From positions 62,001-126,000 of the forward strand of contig JAUILQ010000002.1 in the NCBI GenBank assembly GCA_030433005.1: a stretch of DNA of 64,000 nucleotides, given 5' to 3'. Within the stretch, counting starts at the first letter, position 1, and every line of letters starts with the position of its first letter. Below, piece by piece: positions 53,096 through 61,969 of the stretch. The notes under the pieces were generated by a model. It did not search any database, was not told where the DNA came from, and saw only the letters and a program-made list of their open reading frames with translations. The position numbers and the translations under genes were made by a program. This DNA is from Alphaproteobacteria bacterium. Lineage in GTDB: Bacteria; Pseudomonadota; Alphaproteobacteria; Kiloniellales; DSM-21159.

Positions 53096-53740
53096 ATGCC
53101 GATGACCCGCGCCCAGATCGCCGCGTTCTTCGATCGCCTCGCCGAGCGCCTGCCCGAGCCCAAGGGCGAGCTCGAGTACGTCAATCCCTACACCCTGCTG
53201 GTCGCGGTGGTGCTCTCGGCGCAGGCCACCGACGTCGGCGTCAACAAGGCGACCGGGCCGCTGTTCAAGGTCGCCGACACGCCGCAGAAGATGGTCGCGC
53301 TCGGCGAGGCGCGGTTGAAGGACTTCATCAAGACGATCGGCCTGTTCAACTCCAAGGCCAGGAACGTCATCGCGCTGTCGGAGCTGCTGATCGAGCGCCA
53401 CGGCGGCGAGGTGCCGGCCGACCGCGAGGCGCTGGTCGCGCTGCCCGGCGTCGGCCGCAAGACCGCCAACGTCGTGCTCAACATCGCCTTCGGGCAGGAG
53501 ACCATGGCGGTCGACACGCACATCTTCCGGGTCTGCAACCGGACCGGCCTGGCCGCCGGCAAGACCCCCGACCAGGTCGAGGCGCGGCTCGAGAAGGTCG
53601 TGCCCAGGGAGCGCCGGCGCCACGCCCACCACTGGCTTATCCTGCACGGCCGCTACACCTGCAAGGCGCGCAAGCCCGACTGCCCGGCCTGCGTCGTCAA
53701 CGATCTCTGCCGCTACAAGGCGAAGGTGGTGGAGGCGTGA
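53096..53740 (+). CDS. nth: Endonuclease III
   Basis: A 214-residue DNA glycosylase/AP lyase of base excision repair. The helix-hairpin-helix A-L-P-G-V-G-R-K-T-A-N includes catalytic Lys122; catalytic Asp140 lies in A-V-D-T-H. A [4Fe-4S] cluster is bound by Cys189, 196, 199 and 205 (C-x6-C-x2-C-x5-C). It is divergent from DUF2244. Two hairpins and the palindromic repeat copy 2 follow the stop. Confidence 0.98.
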   Translation: MPMTRAQIAAFFDRLAERLPEPKGELEYVNPYTLLVAVVLSAQATDVGVNKATGPLFKVADTPQKMVALGEARLKDFIKTIGLFNSKARNVIALSELLIERHGGEVPADREALVALPGVGRKTANVVLNIAFGQETMAVDTHIFRVCNRTGLAAGKTPDQVEARLEKVVPRERRRHAHHWLILHGRYTCKARKPDCPACVVNDLCRYKAKVVEA

Positions 53741-53744
53741 TTCT

Positions 53745-53761
53745 GGATCCCTTCGGGATCC
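53745..53761 (+). terminator. Short hairpin directly after nth
   Basis: A perfect 7-bp stem (53745-53751 with 53755-53761) with a TTC loop lies four bases after the nth stop and abuts the palindromic repeat. It has no T run. Confidence 0.4.
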
Positions 53762-53842
53762 GGCACCGACCCGCTCCCCCGCCCGGCCACCCACGTCAGT
53801 ATCCTGGGATGGGTGGCCGGGCGGGGGAGCGGGCCGGTGCCG
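53761..53842. repeat. 82-bp palindromic repeat, copy 2 (between nth and AEC transporter)
   Basis: Arms 53761-53793 and 53810-53842 pair with one mismatch around a 16-base loop. Compared in the reverse orientation with copy 1 at 27248-27329, the loop differs at a single position. A third hairpin, 53843-53849 with 53853-53859, follows directly, so nth and the convergent AEC gene are separated by three consecutive hairpins. Confidence 0.9.
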
Positions 53843-53876
53843 GGGCGGCGGAGCCGCCCGTCGCGAACCCACCTAC

Positions 53877-54812
53877 TCATCCCACTCCCAGCCAGATGAA
53901 CAGGCCCGAGAGGGTGAGCACCGAGGCGACGGTGGTGATCAGGATCACCGCGACCGAGCGCTGGATGTAGATCTGGTACTCCTGGGCCAGCACGAACATC
54001 AGCGCGCCGGTCGGCAGCGCCGCCATGATCACGGCCGAGAGCGCCCAGACGCGCGGCATCTCCAGCAGGTCGAAGGCCAGCCAGACGGCGATCGCCGGCA
54101 TCACCAGCAGCTTCAGGACGGTCACCCAGCCGACTTCGCCGAGGCCGGCGGTGAAGGACTTGCCGACCATGAACAGGCCCATGGCGAAGAGCGCGCAGGG
54201 CCCGGCCGCGCCGCCGAGCAGCGCGGTGAAGGTGATCACCGGCTCGGCCAGGCCCCACCCGCTGGCCGACCAGGCGAGGCCGGCGACGGCCGAGAGGATC
54301 AGCGGCGACTTGACGAGGCCGAGCAGCGCGTCGCGCAGGATCGCCTGCCAGCTCGCCCCGGGCCGGTCGGTCTCCAGCAGGACGATGCCGATGCCGATCA
54401 TCACGACGCCGTTGAGCACCGTGGCGATGACCCCGGGCAGCGTGCCCTCGGCGCCGAAGGCGATCTGCAGCAGCGGGATGCCCATGTAGCCGGTGTTCGA
54501 GAAGATCGCCGAGAGCGCGTGCATCGAGAGCACGCCGAAGCGGTTGGGAAAGGCGAAGACCGCGATGCCGAGCGCCAGCGCGAAGGTCACCAGCGCGCTG
54601 CCGCCGTAGGCGATCAGATAGGGGACGTTGAAGATCTCCGAGGTCTCGACCTGGGCCATCGAGCCGAAGAACAGCGCCGGCAGCGCGCACCAGAAGACGA
54701 ATCCATTGAGCGCCTGGCTGCTCGCCGGACCCAGGATGCCCAGGCGACCGGCGGCGTAGCCGGCGGCCATGATCGCGAAGACCGGCAGGACGACGTTGAC
54801 GACGGATTCCAT
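53877..54812 (-). CDS. AEC-family transporter (auxin efflux carrier-like)
   Basis: A 311-residue membrane protein with about ten hydrophobic helices in two inverted halves, the normal AEC/MdcF type. The N-terminus V-V-L-P-V-F-A-I-M-A-A-G-Y-A-A-G-R-L-G and the second-half A-L-P-T-G-A-L-M-F-V-L-A-Q-E-Y are typical. Bacterial members export or import carboxylates such as malate or malonate; the substrate here is unknown. It is convergent with nth and stands alone. Confidence 0.93.
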   Translation of the reverse strand: MESVVNVVLPVFAIMAAGYAAGRLGILGPASSQALNGFVFWCALPALFFGSMAQVETSEIFNVPYLIAYGGSALVTFALALGIAVFAFPNRFGVLSMHALSAIFSNTGYMGIPLLQIAFGAEGTLPGVIATVLNGVVMIGIGIVLLETDRPGASWQAILRDALLGLVKSPLILSAVAGLAWSASGWGLAEPVITFTALLGGAAGPCALFAMGLFMVGKSFTAGLGEVGWVTVLKLLVMPAIAVWLAFDLLEMPRVWALSAVIMAALPTGALMFVLAQEYQIYIQRSVAVILITTVASVLTLSGLFIWLGVG

Positions 54813-55004
54813 GGGGCCGGGACAATGACGAGGCCGCCCGCCCCTGTCGAGCGCCCCCGCCGCAAGGCTTCCCTGCGTTTTCGCTGCGCTGCGAAGAAGC
54901 GGGCGGAGGCCGCCTGCGCGCTTCTTCTCTCCGGCGCCAAGAGCGGGGTTGACCGCGGGCGCCGCGCGCCCCTAGTTAGCCTCGCCTCAAGACAGGAGCC
55001 TCCG

Positions 55005-55418
55005 GTGAGCGAGCAACTCGACGTCCATTCCGCGCTGGTCTACACGATGGTCCTGGCCTCGGCGGCCGATTCCGAGATGACCAGCCCCGAGGTCGGCGTG
55101 ATGAGCGAGATCATCAAGCTGCTGCCGGTCTTCAAGGACTACGACCTGTCGCGCCTCTCGACCACGGCGGCCGGCTGCGCCGAGCTGCTGAGCGACGAGA
55201 ACGGCATCGACAAGGCCCTGGACATGATCGACAAGGCGCTGCCCGAGCGGCTGCGCGAGACCGCCTATGCGCTGGCCGTCGACGTCGTCGCGGCCGACGG
55301 CCGGGCCAGCCAGGAGGAGCTGCGGCTGCTCGAGATGCTGCGCCACACGATCGGCGTCGGTCGGCTCGAGGCGGCGGCGATCGAGCGCGGCGCCGGGGCG
55401 CGCTTCCGCAAGCCCTGA
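55005..55418 (+). CDS. TerB-like tellurite resistance family protein
   Basis: Predicted 137 residues, acidic and all helical. Y-T-M-V-L-A-S-A-A-D-S-E-M-T and later A-V-D-V-V-A-A-D-G-R-A-S-Q-E-E-L-R-L-L repeat an A-x-x-D-G/S-x-x-x-x-x-E pattern that is usual in TerB-like domains. TerB proteins are linked to metal/tellurite stress, but single-domain members are uncharacterised. The GTG at 55005 follows AGGAG at 54994-54998 by six bases, which fixes the start. Earlier in-frame codons lie in the AEC antisense region. Confidence 0.82.
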   Translation: MSEQLDVHSALVYTMVLASAADSEMTSPEVGVMSEIIKLLPVFKDYDLSRLSTTAAGCAELLSDENGIDKALDMIDKALPERLRETAYALAVDVVAADGRASQEELRLLEMLRHTIGVGRLEAAAIERGAGARFRKP

Positions 55419-55603
55419 GCGGGGCCGGCGGGCCGGCGCGGGTGAGCGAACGCCCGCTCTGGCAGCAGTCCCCGGGGCTGGCTGCTAACTTTATGAAATC
55501 ATTCACATTCTGCTTGTAGCCTGCGACTCCTTCTCGCCATGCTGTGCGTTCCGGAAGGTATGACCCGGACGCACGAACAGTGGGATAGGAGGCCGATTCG
55601 CCC

Positions 55604-55867
55604 ATGGCATCGCTGAGCCTGCAGATGCGTGACTGGCGGCTGACCACCGCCGAGATCCTCTATCACCTGCCCGATCACCCCAGCCTGCTGCAGTCCTATA
55701 CCTGGCAGGACTACGACCTGCCCCCGAAGTTCCCGCAGCTGCGCGGCTTCCTCGACTTCTGGAGCCGCAACCTCGAGGGCCGGCTGCATTCGGTGAAGGT
55801 CGCCCACCTGCCGGTCATCACGCCGGGCGGTACGCGCCAGGCCGAGTGCCTGCTGACCCTGCAGTAG
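55604..55867 (+). CDS. usg: Usg family protein
   Basis: An 87-residue protein matching the alphaproteobacterial Usg family. L-T-T-A-E-I-L-Y-H-L-P-D-H-P-x-L-L-Q-x-Y-x-W-Q-D-Y-D-L-x-P-x-F-P-x-L-x-x-F-L-D-F-W is the conserved body. In Caulobacter usg lies next to trp genes, hence the name; its function is unknown. Here no trp gene is nearby. ATAGGAGG upstream supports the start at 55604. It stands alone between the TerB-like and MFS genes. Confidence 0.88.
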   Translation: MASLSLQMRDWRLTTAEILYHLPDHPSLLQSYTWQDYDLPPKFPQLRGFLDFWSRNLEGRLHSVKVAHLPVITPGGTRQAECLLTLQ

Positions 55868-55933
55868 TGCCCAGGGCGGCGTAGCCTCCGGGCACGACTG
55901 GCGGCGCGCCGGCGCGGGCGCTAAACCCGGGCG

Positions 55934-57166
55934 ATGAGCCCCGCCCCGCCCGCCTCGCCCGGCCGCCTCGTCGCCCTGCTCTGCCTCGCCCAGGTCCTGG
56001 GCATGGCCGGCAACGCGACCTTCCCGGCGTTGATCCCGACCTTCCGCGAGGCCTGGGGGCTGGACAACGCCGAGGCCGGCTGGCTCGGCGGGCTCTACTA
56101 CGCCGGCTACGTGGTCGCGGTGCCGCTGCTGGTCGCGATCACCGACGCGCGCGACGCGCGCGGCATCTACCTCGCCTCCAGCCTGCTCGGCAGCCTGTCG
56201 CTGCTCGGCTTCGCCTTCCTGGCCGAGGGCTTCTGGAGCGCCCTGCCCTTCCGGGTGCTCGGCGGCGTCGGCCTGGCCGGCACCTACATGGTCGGTCTGC
56301 GCCTGCTCAGCGACCGCCTGCCCGAGGCCTGGCAGGGCCGCGGCGTCGGCTGGTACACGGCGCACTTCTCGCTCGGCGCCGGCCTGTCGGTGCTGCTCGC
56401 CGGCGAGGTCGCGGGGCGCCTCGGCTGGTCCGCCGCCTTCTGGATCGCCGGCCTGCTGACCGCCGCCTCGGGGCTGCTGGTGCTGCTCGCGACGCGTCCG
56501 CTCCCGCCGGCAGCGGACCCCCGCCGGCACCGACAGCGGCAGGGCCATCCGCTCGACCTGCGTCCGGCGCTGCGCAACCGGCCGGCGCTCGGCTACAACC
56601 TGGCCTACGCCTGCCACGTCTGGGAGCTGTTCGGCTTCCGCGCCTGGCTCGTTGCCTTCCTGGTCTTCGCCTTCGCGCGGGCCGGCGAGGCCGCCTTCCT
56701 CGGGCTCAGCGCCACGCAGCTGGCGACGCTGTTCCTGCTGATCGGCATGCCCGCCTCGGTGATCGGCAGCTACCAGGCCGAGCGCTTCGGCCGCCGCCGC
56801 GTGGTCAGCCTGGCGCTCGCGGCCTCGGCGACGATGGCGCTCGGGCTCGGCTTCGCCGCGGCCCTGCCGCTGCCGCTGCTGCTCGCGCTGGTCGCGCTCT
56901 ACGGCCTGCTGGTCATGGCCGATTCGGGCGCGCTGACCGGCGGCGCCGTGCTCCATGCCGAGCCGGAGCGCAAGGGCGCGACCATGGCCGTGCACGCGCT
57001 CTTCGGCTTCGGCGCCGCCTTCGTCAGCCCGGTGGTCTTCGGCTGGGCCCTCGACGCCGCCGGCGGCGAGGCCCGCATCGGCGCCTGGGGCCTGGCCTTC
57101 GGGACGCTCGGCCTGGGCGCGCTGCTCGGTCCGGCGATCCTCAGGACGCTGGCGCCGCGCGGCTGA
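55934..57166 (+). CDS. Major facilitator superfamily transporter
   Basis: A 410-residue protein with twelve hydrophobic segments. The first half has L-V-A-L-L-C-L-A-Q-V and a motif A-like G-R/D-A-R-D-A-R-G region in loop 2-3 (I-T-D-A-R-D-A-R-G). The second has A-E-R-F-G-R-R-R-V in the equivalent loop. The subgroup resembles cyanate/nitrate-like or drug-type MFS exporters, but the substrate cannot be assigned. No strong Shine-Dalgarno sequence precedes the ATG. It is convergent with the CigR-like gene. Confidence 0.92.
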   Translation: MSPAPPASPGRLVALLCLAQVLGMAGNATFPALIPTFREAWGLDNAEAGWLGGLYYAGYVVAVPLLVAITDARDARGIYLASSLLGSLSLLGFAFLAEGFWSALPFRVLGGVGLAGTYMVGLRLLSDRLPEAWQGRGVGWYTAHFSLGAGLSVLLAGEVAGRLGWSAAFWIAGLLTAASGLLVLLATRPLPPAADPRRHRQRQGHPLDLRPALRNRPALGYNLAYACHVWELFGFRAWLVAFLVFAFARAGEAAFLGLSATQLATLFLLIGMPASVIGSYQAERFGRRRVVSLALAASATMALGLGFAAALPLPLLLALVALYGLLVMADSGALTGGAVLHAEPERKGATMAVHALFGFGAAFVSPVVFGWALDAAGGEARIGAWGLAFGTLGLGALLGPAILRTLAPRG

Positions 57167-57184
57167 GCGCCGACGCGCGCCGGA

Positions 57185-57706
57185 TCAGATCGCGTCGCGC
57201 AGGATGTCGACGACGACCCGGGTCGCGGCCTCGACCAGCACGACATCGCGGCCGACGGCGTAGTAGTCGTGTCCGGGATGGCCCGGCAGGCGGCCGAGCA
57301 GCGAGTCCGGCAGGCGCTTCCTGGCGATGCCCGGCGGCAGCGGCTTGCCGCGCGCCAGGTTCTTGCGGATGCCCGGCGGCAGCGGCTCGGGCCGCGCGTA
57401 TCCGGCCGGCAGCTCGTCGGCGAAGAAGGCCTGGATCAGCGCGGCGGTGCCGGCCGCGATCGCCGCCTCGGCGAGCCGCTCGTCGGCCTTGTCGCCGCGC
57501 GCGCTCCCGCCCTGCGCGTTGCCCCTCGCGTTTCCGTTGCCCTCGCCGGCGTGCCCGGGCTTGCCGGCGTGAGCGGGCTTGCCGCCCTTCTGGCCGGCAT
57601 GCTCCGGCTTGCCGGCGGCCAGCGCCTCGGGCGCGAGGCCCGCCGTCAGGGGGACGGAGAGGGCGGCGAGGCCGAGGGCCAGGGCCGCCAGGCGGATGCG
57701 CGACAT
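57185..57706 (-). CDS. CigR/RcnB-like secreted protein
   Basis: A 173-residue protein with a Sec-type signal peptide (cleavage about A-L-A-A-G, residues 28-32). A Gly/His/Lys-rich low-complexity region with K-P-x-H-A-G repeats follows (32-70), then a C-terminal domain. In it L-P-P-G-I-x-x-x-L-A-R-G-K-x-L-P-P-G-I occurs, followed by D-Y-Y-A-V-G-R-D-V-V-L-V-E-A-A-T. That ending is like the anti-virulence regulator CigR of Salmonella and the RcnB family. Function here is unknown. AAGGA precedes the ATG. It is convergent with the MFS gene and lies 80 bases downstream of xerC. Confidence 0.82.
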   Translation of the reverse strand: MSRIRLAALALGLAALSVPLTAGLAPEALAAGKPEHAGQKGGKPAHAGKPGHAGEGNGNARGNAQGGSARGDKADERLAEAAIAAGTAALIQAFFADELPAGYARPEPLPPGIRKNLARGKPLPPGIARKRLPDSLLGRLPGHPGHDYYAVGRDVVLVEAATRVVVDILRDAI

Positions 57707-57786
57707 GGGACAGTCCTTCCGATCGATGATCGCGTGCCGTGCGCCGGAAAGCCCCGAGCGGCGCCGGAGGTTCCCGGGGCAGAGGC

Positions 57787-58785
57787 TCAGCGCCGGGCGC
57801 GCGGGTGGCTGTCCTGGTAGACGTCGAGCAGCCGACGGCCGTCGACCGCGGTGTAGCGCTGGGTCGTCGACAGCGAGGCGTGGCCGAGCAGCTCCTGGAT
57901 CGCCCGCAGGTCGCCGCCGGCGCCGAGCAGGTGGGTCGCGAAGGAGTGCCGCAGGGCATGCGGCGTGGCGCTGTCGGGCAGGCTCAGGCGGCCGCGCAGC
58001 CGCTGCACCTGGCGCTGCACCTCGCGCGCCGAGAGCGCGCCGCCGCGGATCGCGCGGAACAGCGGCTGCTCGGCCGGCAGCGGCCAGGGGCAGGCCGTCC
58101 GGTAGGCCTCGACCGCCTCGCCGACCGCCGGCAGCAGCGGCACCTGGCGCTGCTTGCGGCCCTTGCCCAGCACGGTGAGGCTGTCCTGGCCCGGCCGCGG
58201 CGCCTCTTCGGCGCTCAGGCCCAGGGCTTCGGAGATGCGCAGGCCGGCGCCGTAGAGCAGCAGCAGCACGGCGGTGTCGCGCCTGGCGACCCAGTCCTCG
58301 GCGGCCTGCTCGCCGACGCTCTCGACCGCGTCGCGTGCGTCGGCGGCGGTCAGCGCCTTGGGTACCGGGCGCTCGGCCTTGGGCGTCTTGACCGCGGCGA
58401 GCGCCGGGTTCTCCATCAGGCCGCGCCGGGCGCACCAGCGGAAGAAGCCGCGCAGCGTCGACAGCGCCCGCGCCGTCGAGGACCTGGCCAGCCCCTGCGC
58501 GGCGCGCCGCGCCAGCCAGGCGCGGAAGTCGGCGGCGCGCAGCGCGCCGAGGTCGCCCAGCGAGGGCGCGCCGCCGAGGTGTCCGGCCAGGAACGCGAGG
58601 AAGCCGTCGAGATCCTGGGTGTAGGCGGCCAGGGTGTGGGGCGAGCAGCGCCGCTCGACCTTCAGCCAGGCCTGCCAGTCGTCGACGGCCTGCAGCAGGT
58701 CGGGCGCGGCGGCGCGGCCGAGGCTGCCGACCGGTGCCGCTGCCCCGGCCGCTACTCGGGCCGCTATTCTGGCAGGTCGAGCCAT
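57787..58785 (-). CDS. xerC: Tyrosine recombinase XerC
   Basis: A 332-residue site-specific recombinase that with XerD resolves chromosome dimers at dif. The core-binding domain covers about residues 30-125, the catalytic domain 140-325. The catalytic residues are Arg183 in G-L-R-I-S-E, Lys208 in G-K-G-R-K, His276 and Arg279 in H-A-L-R-H, His302 in L-G-H-A-S, and the nucleophile Tyr311. It overlaps the DUF484 gene upstream by 22 bases, the usual partner. The first 25 residues are Ala/Arg-rich, so a slightly later start is possible. Confidence 0.95.
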   Translation of the reverse strand: MARPARIAARVAAGAAAPVGSLGRAAAPDLLQAVDDWQAWLKVERRCSPHTLAAYTQDLDGFLAFLAGHLGGAPSLGDLGALRAADFRAWLARRAAQGLARSSTARALSTLRGFFRWCARRGLMENPALAAVKTPKAERPVPKALTAADARDAVESVGEQAAEDWVARRDTAVLLLLYGAGLRISEALGLSAEEAPRPGQDSLTVLGKGRKQRQVPLLPAVGEAVEAYRTACPWPLPAEQPLFRAIRGGALSAREVQRQVQRLRGRLSLPDSATPHALRHSFATHLLGAGGDLRAIQELLGHASLSTTQRYTAVDGRRLLDVYQDSHPRARR

Positions 58786-59561
58786 GCCCTGAGCTGGCTC
58801 TCCAGCACCTGGGCCAGGAACGACAGCAGCTCGGTGCCCTGGGAGGGCTCGAAGTGGCCGGGATGGCGCGAGCCGAGCGCCAGCAGGGTCGGCGGCGTGG
58901 CGCTGGAGACCGCGAGGCGCACCAGGGCCTGGGACTGCACGAGGCCGGCGGCCGGGCCGAACAGCGTGGCGTCGCCGGGCATCTCGGCCTCCAGGCGGAT
59001 CGTCTTGCCGGGGCCGAGCAGGGCGGTCACCGTGCCCTGCGGCACTCGCAGCACGCCGCGCGTGCGCACCGGCGAAGGCGCGTCGGCCGAGGGCTCGACG
59101 CAGATCGTCACGATGTCGAGGTCGAGCATTGCCGTCAGGTCGGTGGCGACCGTTTCGATCAGGTGCTCGAAGGAGCGCGCGCGCAGCAGCGCCAGGGCCG
59201 CCTGCTGGATCCGGCTCTGGACATTCTGGTTGCCGCGCAGGGTCAGCAGCAGGTCCTCGTGGCTGCGCCGCAGCTCGTCGTTCTCCTGGCGCAGACGCTC
59301 GACCATTGCCTGCTGCAGGTCGACGACGCCGCGGCCGGCGCCGGCCAGGGCGGGGCGCGTCGGCGCGGTCAGCACGTCGAGCAGCTCGGCCCGCTCGGCC
59401 AGGAAGTCGGGATGGCGCCGCAGGTAGGCTGCGACCAGGTCGGCGTCGATGGCTTGGCGGGCGAGCGGCGCCTGTGCCGTGTCGGACTCCGGCTCGGCCG
59501 GCTTGCGGGCGCCGGCCGGCTTCTGGTCCTCGGCCGCTGGGTCGCGGCGGTTCTGCGTCAC
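58764..59561 (-). CDS. DUF484 (GAF-like) family protein
   Basis: Predicted 265 residues. The DUF484 signature V-A-A-Y-L-R-R-H-P-D-F-L lies at about 50-61, followed by V-D-L-Q-Q-A-M-V-E-R-L-R-x-E-N-x-E-L coiled coil and a GAF-like domain ending F-E-P-S-Q-G-T-E-L-L-x-F-L. The function is unknown, although the family is widely coupled to xerC. The GTG at 59561 has AGGAG about seven bases upstream. The frame continues far upstream as a 1447-residue antisense shadow over priA, which I rejected. It is divergent from priA. Confidence 0.9.
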   Translation of the reverse strand: MTQNRRDPAAEDQKPAGARKPAEPESDTAQAPLARQAIDADLVAAYLRRHPDFLAERAELLDVLTAPTRPALAGAGRGVVDLQQAMVERLRQENDELRRSHEDLLLTLRGNQNVQSRIQQAALALLRARSFEHLIETVATDLTAMLDLDIVTICVEPSADAPSPVRTRGVLRVPQGTVTALLGPGKTIRLEAEMPGDATLFGPAAGLVQSQALVRLAVSSATPPTLLALGSRHPGHFEPSQGTELLSFLAQVLESQLRAWLDLPE

Positions 59562-59612
59562 GCCTCTCTCCTGTCCTGCCGCGACTCCGCGGATTCGCTT
59601 AGACTCTAACCC

Positions 59613-61901
59613 ATGCCTCCCCAGGGTGAAAGCACCGCTCCCGCCGCGCGGCCGCCGGGCGCGCCGGGTTCGCCGCCCCGGCGCCTGGCGGTGCTGCTGC
59701 CGCTGCCGCTCGGCGGCAGCTACAGCTACCTGGAGCCGGCGGCGCTGCGCGAGGACCCCCGCCACGGGCCGCTGGCGCCGGGCGACCTGGTGCGCGTACC
59801 GCTCGGCCGGCGCGAGCTCTGGGGCGTCGTCTGGGACGGCGAGATCGGCCCCGACGCGGCACCGGCCGCCCCCGCCGAGCTGGAGACGGCGCGGCTGAAG
59901 GAGATCGCCGGCCGCCTGCCGGCGCCGCCGCTGCCGGCGGTTTCGCGGCGCTTCGTCGAGTGGGTCGCCGGCTACACCCTGGCCGCGCCGGGCGCGGTCC
60001 TGCGCATGGTCGTCTCGGTCTCCTCGGCCGTCGAGCCGCCGAAGCCGCAGCAGCTGGTCGGCCCGGCCGCCCGGCCGCCCGAGGGCCTGCGCCAGACGCC
60101 GCAGCGCCGCCAGGTGCTGGAGCGGGCCGCCGCGGCGGGGTCGCTGCCGGCGGTCGAGCTGGCGCGCGCCGCCGGCGTGACCCCGGAGGTCGTGCGCAAG
60201 CTGGTCGCGCTCGGGGCGCTGGAGAGCGTCAGCCTGCCGCCGCCGCCGGCCTTCGAGGCGCCGGATCCGGCGCGCGCGCCGGTCGACTTCTCCGCAGCCC
60301 AGGCCGCCGCCGCGGAGGTGCTGCGCGGCAGGGTCGGCGCGGGCTTCTCGGCGACGCTGCTCGACGGCGTCACCGGCTCGGGCAAGACCGAGGTCTACCT
60401 GGAGGCGGTCGCCGCGGCCCTGGCGCGCGGCGAGCAGGCGCTGGTGCTGCTGCCCGAGATCGCGCTCTCGGCGCAGTGGCTCGAGCGCTTCCGGCGCCGC
60501 TTCGGCGTGACCCCGGCCGAGTGGCACAGCGACCTCAACGCGGTGCAGCGGCGGCGCACCTGGCGGGCGGTCGCCGAGGGCGAGGCGCGGGTTGTGGTCG
60601 GCGCCCGCTCGGCGCTGTTCCTGCCCTATCCCGAGCTCGGCGCGATCGTTGTCGACGAGGAGCACGACGGCGCCTTCAAGCAGGAGGACGGCGTCATCTA
60701 CCACGCCCGCGACATGGCGGTGGTGCGCGCGCACCTCGGCGGCATCCCGGTGGTCCTGGCCTCCGCGACGCCGTCGCTCGAGACGCTGGTCAACGTCGAG
60801 GCCGGCAAGTACGCCGAGCTGCGCCTGCCCGATCGCCACGGCGGCGCGCTGCTGCCGGCGATCGAGGCGATCGACCTGCGCGCCGAGAAGCCGGAGCGCC
60901 TGGAGGACGGCAATCCGGGCTGGCTGGCGCCGCCGCTGCGCGCCGCGCTGGCCGAGACCCTGGCGGCCGGCGAGCAGTCGCTGCTGTTCCTCAACCGGCG
61001 GGGCTACGCGCCGCTGACGCTCTGCGACGCCTGCGGCCACCGCCTGCAGTGCCCGCACTGCACCGCCTGGCTCGTCGAGCACCGCTTCCGCAACCGCTTG
61101 TTCTGCCATCACTGCGGCTTCGCCCGGCCGCTGCCGCCGGCCTGTCCCGAGTGCGGCGCCGAGGACTCCTGGCGCGCCTGCGGGCCCGGCGTCGAGCGGC
61201 TGCACGACGAGGCGCGGCTGCTGTTCCCGGAGGCGCGCATCGCGCTCGCCTCCTCCGACAGCCTGACCGGCCCGAAGGCCGCCGCCGAGCTGGTCGAGCG
61301 GCTGCGCGACCGCGAGATCGACCTGCTGGTCGGCACGCAGATCGTCGCCAAGGGCCACCACTTCCCGCACCTGACCTGCGTCGGCGTGGTCGACGCCGAC
61401 CTCGGCCTCGCCGGCGGCGACCTGCGCGCGCTGGAGCGCACCTGGCAGCTGCTGCAGCAGGTCGCCGGCCGCGCCGGCCGCGACGCCCTGCCCGGCCGCG
61501 TCTTCCTGCAGAGCCACGATCCCGAGCACCCGGTGCTGCGCGCCCTGGTCGCCGGCGACCGTGAGGGCTTCCTGGCCTACGAGACCGAGGAGCGGCGGCG
61601 CGGCAACAACCCGCCGTTCAGCCGCCTCGCCGCGCTGATCCTCAGCGACCCCGACCCGCAGCGGGTCGACGGCCTGGCCCGCGAACTGGCCCGCCGGGCG
61701 CCGCGCCGCGAGGGCCTGGAGGTGCTCGGGCCGACCGAGGCCCCGCTCGCCGTGATCCGCGGCCGCCACCGCCGCCGCTTCCTGGTGCGCGCGCGCCGCG
61801 ACCTGCCGCTGCAGCGCCTGCTGCGCGCCTGGCTCGACCAGGTCAAGGTGCCCTCGAGCGCCCGCCTCGCGGTCGACGTCGACCCCTACTCCTTCTTCTA
61901 G
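59613..61901 (+). CDS. priA: Primosomal protein N' (PriA helicase)
   Basis: A 762-residue replication restart helicase. The N-terminal 3'-OH-binding domain is followed by a winged helix and helicase lobes with G-V-T-G-S-G-K-T at 252-259 and D-E-E-H-D at 348-352. The zinc-binding insertion has eight or more cysteines in C-x2-C motifs such as C-D-A-C-G-H, C-P-H-C, C-H-H-C and C-P-E-C. It reloads the replisome at collapsed forks. It diverges from DUF484 across 51 bases. The C-terminal S-S-A-R-L-A-V-D-V-D-P-Y-S-F ending is canonical. Confidence 0.97.
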   Translation: MPPQGESTAPAARPPGAPGSPPRRLAVLLPLPLGGSYSYLEPAALREDPRHGPLAPGDLVRVPLGRRELWGVVWDGEIGPDAAPAAPAELETARLKEIAGRLPAPPLPAVSRRFVEWVAGYTLAAPGAVLRMVVSVSSAVEPPKPQQLVGPAARPPEGLRQTPQRRQVLERAAAAGSLPAVELARAAGVTPEVVRKLVALGALESVSLPPPPAFEAPDPARAPVDFSAAQAAAAEVLRGRVGAGFSATLLDGVTGSGKTEVYLEAVAAALARGEQALVLLPEIALSAQWLERFRRRFGVTPAEWHSDLNAVQRRRTWRAVAEGEARVVVGARSALFLPYPELGAIVVDEEHDGAFKQEDGVIYHARDMAVVRAHLGGIPVVLASATPSLETLVNVEAGKYAELRLPDRHGGALLPAIEAIDLRAEKPERLEDGNPGWLAPPLRAALAETLAAGEQSLLFLNRRGYAPLTLCDACGHRLQCPHCTAWLVEHRFRNRLFCHHCGFARPLPPACPECGAEDSWRACGPGVERLHDEARLLFPEARIALASSDSLTGPKAAAELVERLRDREIDLLVGTQIVAKGHHFPHLTCVGVVDADLGLAGGDLRALERTWQLLQQVAGRAGRDALPGRVFLQSHDPEHPVLRALVAGDREGFLAYETEERRRGNNPPFSRLAALILSDPDPQRVDGLARELARRAPRREGLEVLGPTEAPLAVIRGRHRRRFLVRARRDLPLQRLLRAWLDQVKVPSSARLAVDVDPYSFF

Positions 61902-61912
61902 GAAGAGGGATC

Positions 61913-61935
61913 GCTCGGGCGGCTTCGCCCCGAGC
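61913..61935 (+). terminator. Hairpin between convergent priA and the dimethylargininase gene
   Basis: A 7-bp perfect stem (61913-61919 with 61929-61935) with a 9-base loop lies 11 bases after priA. The right arm is part of a degenerate copy (61923-61946) of the repeat at 49760-49829. No T run follows. Confidence 0.4.
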
Positions 61936-61969
61936 CTGTCGAGCGGCGTGACGGCGCCCGGCCCGGCGC

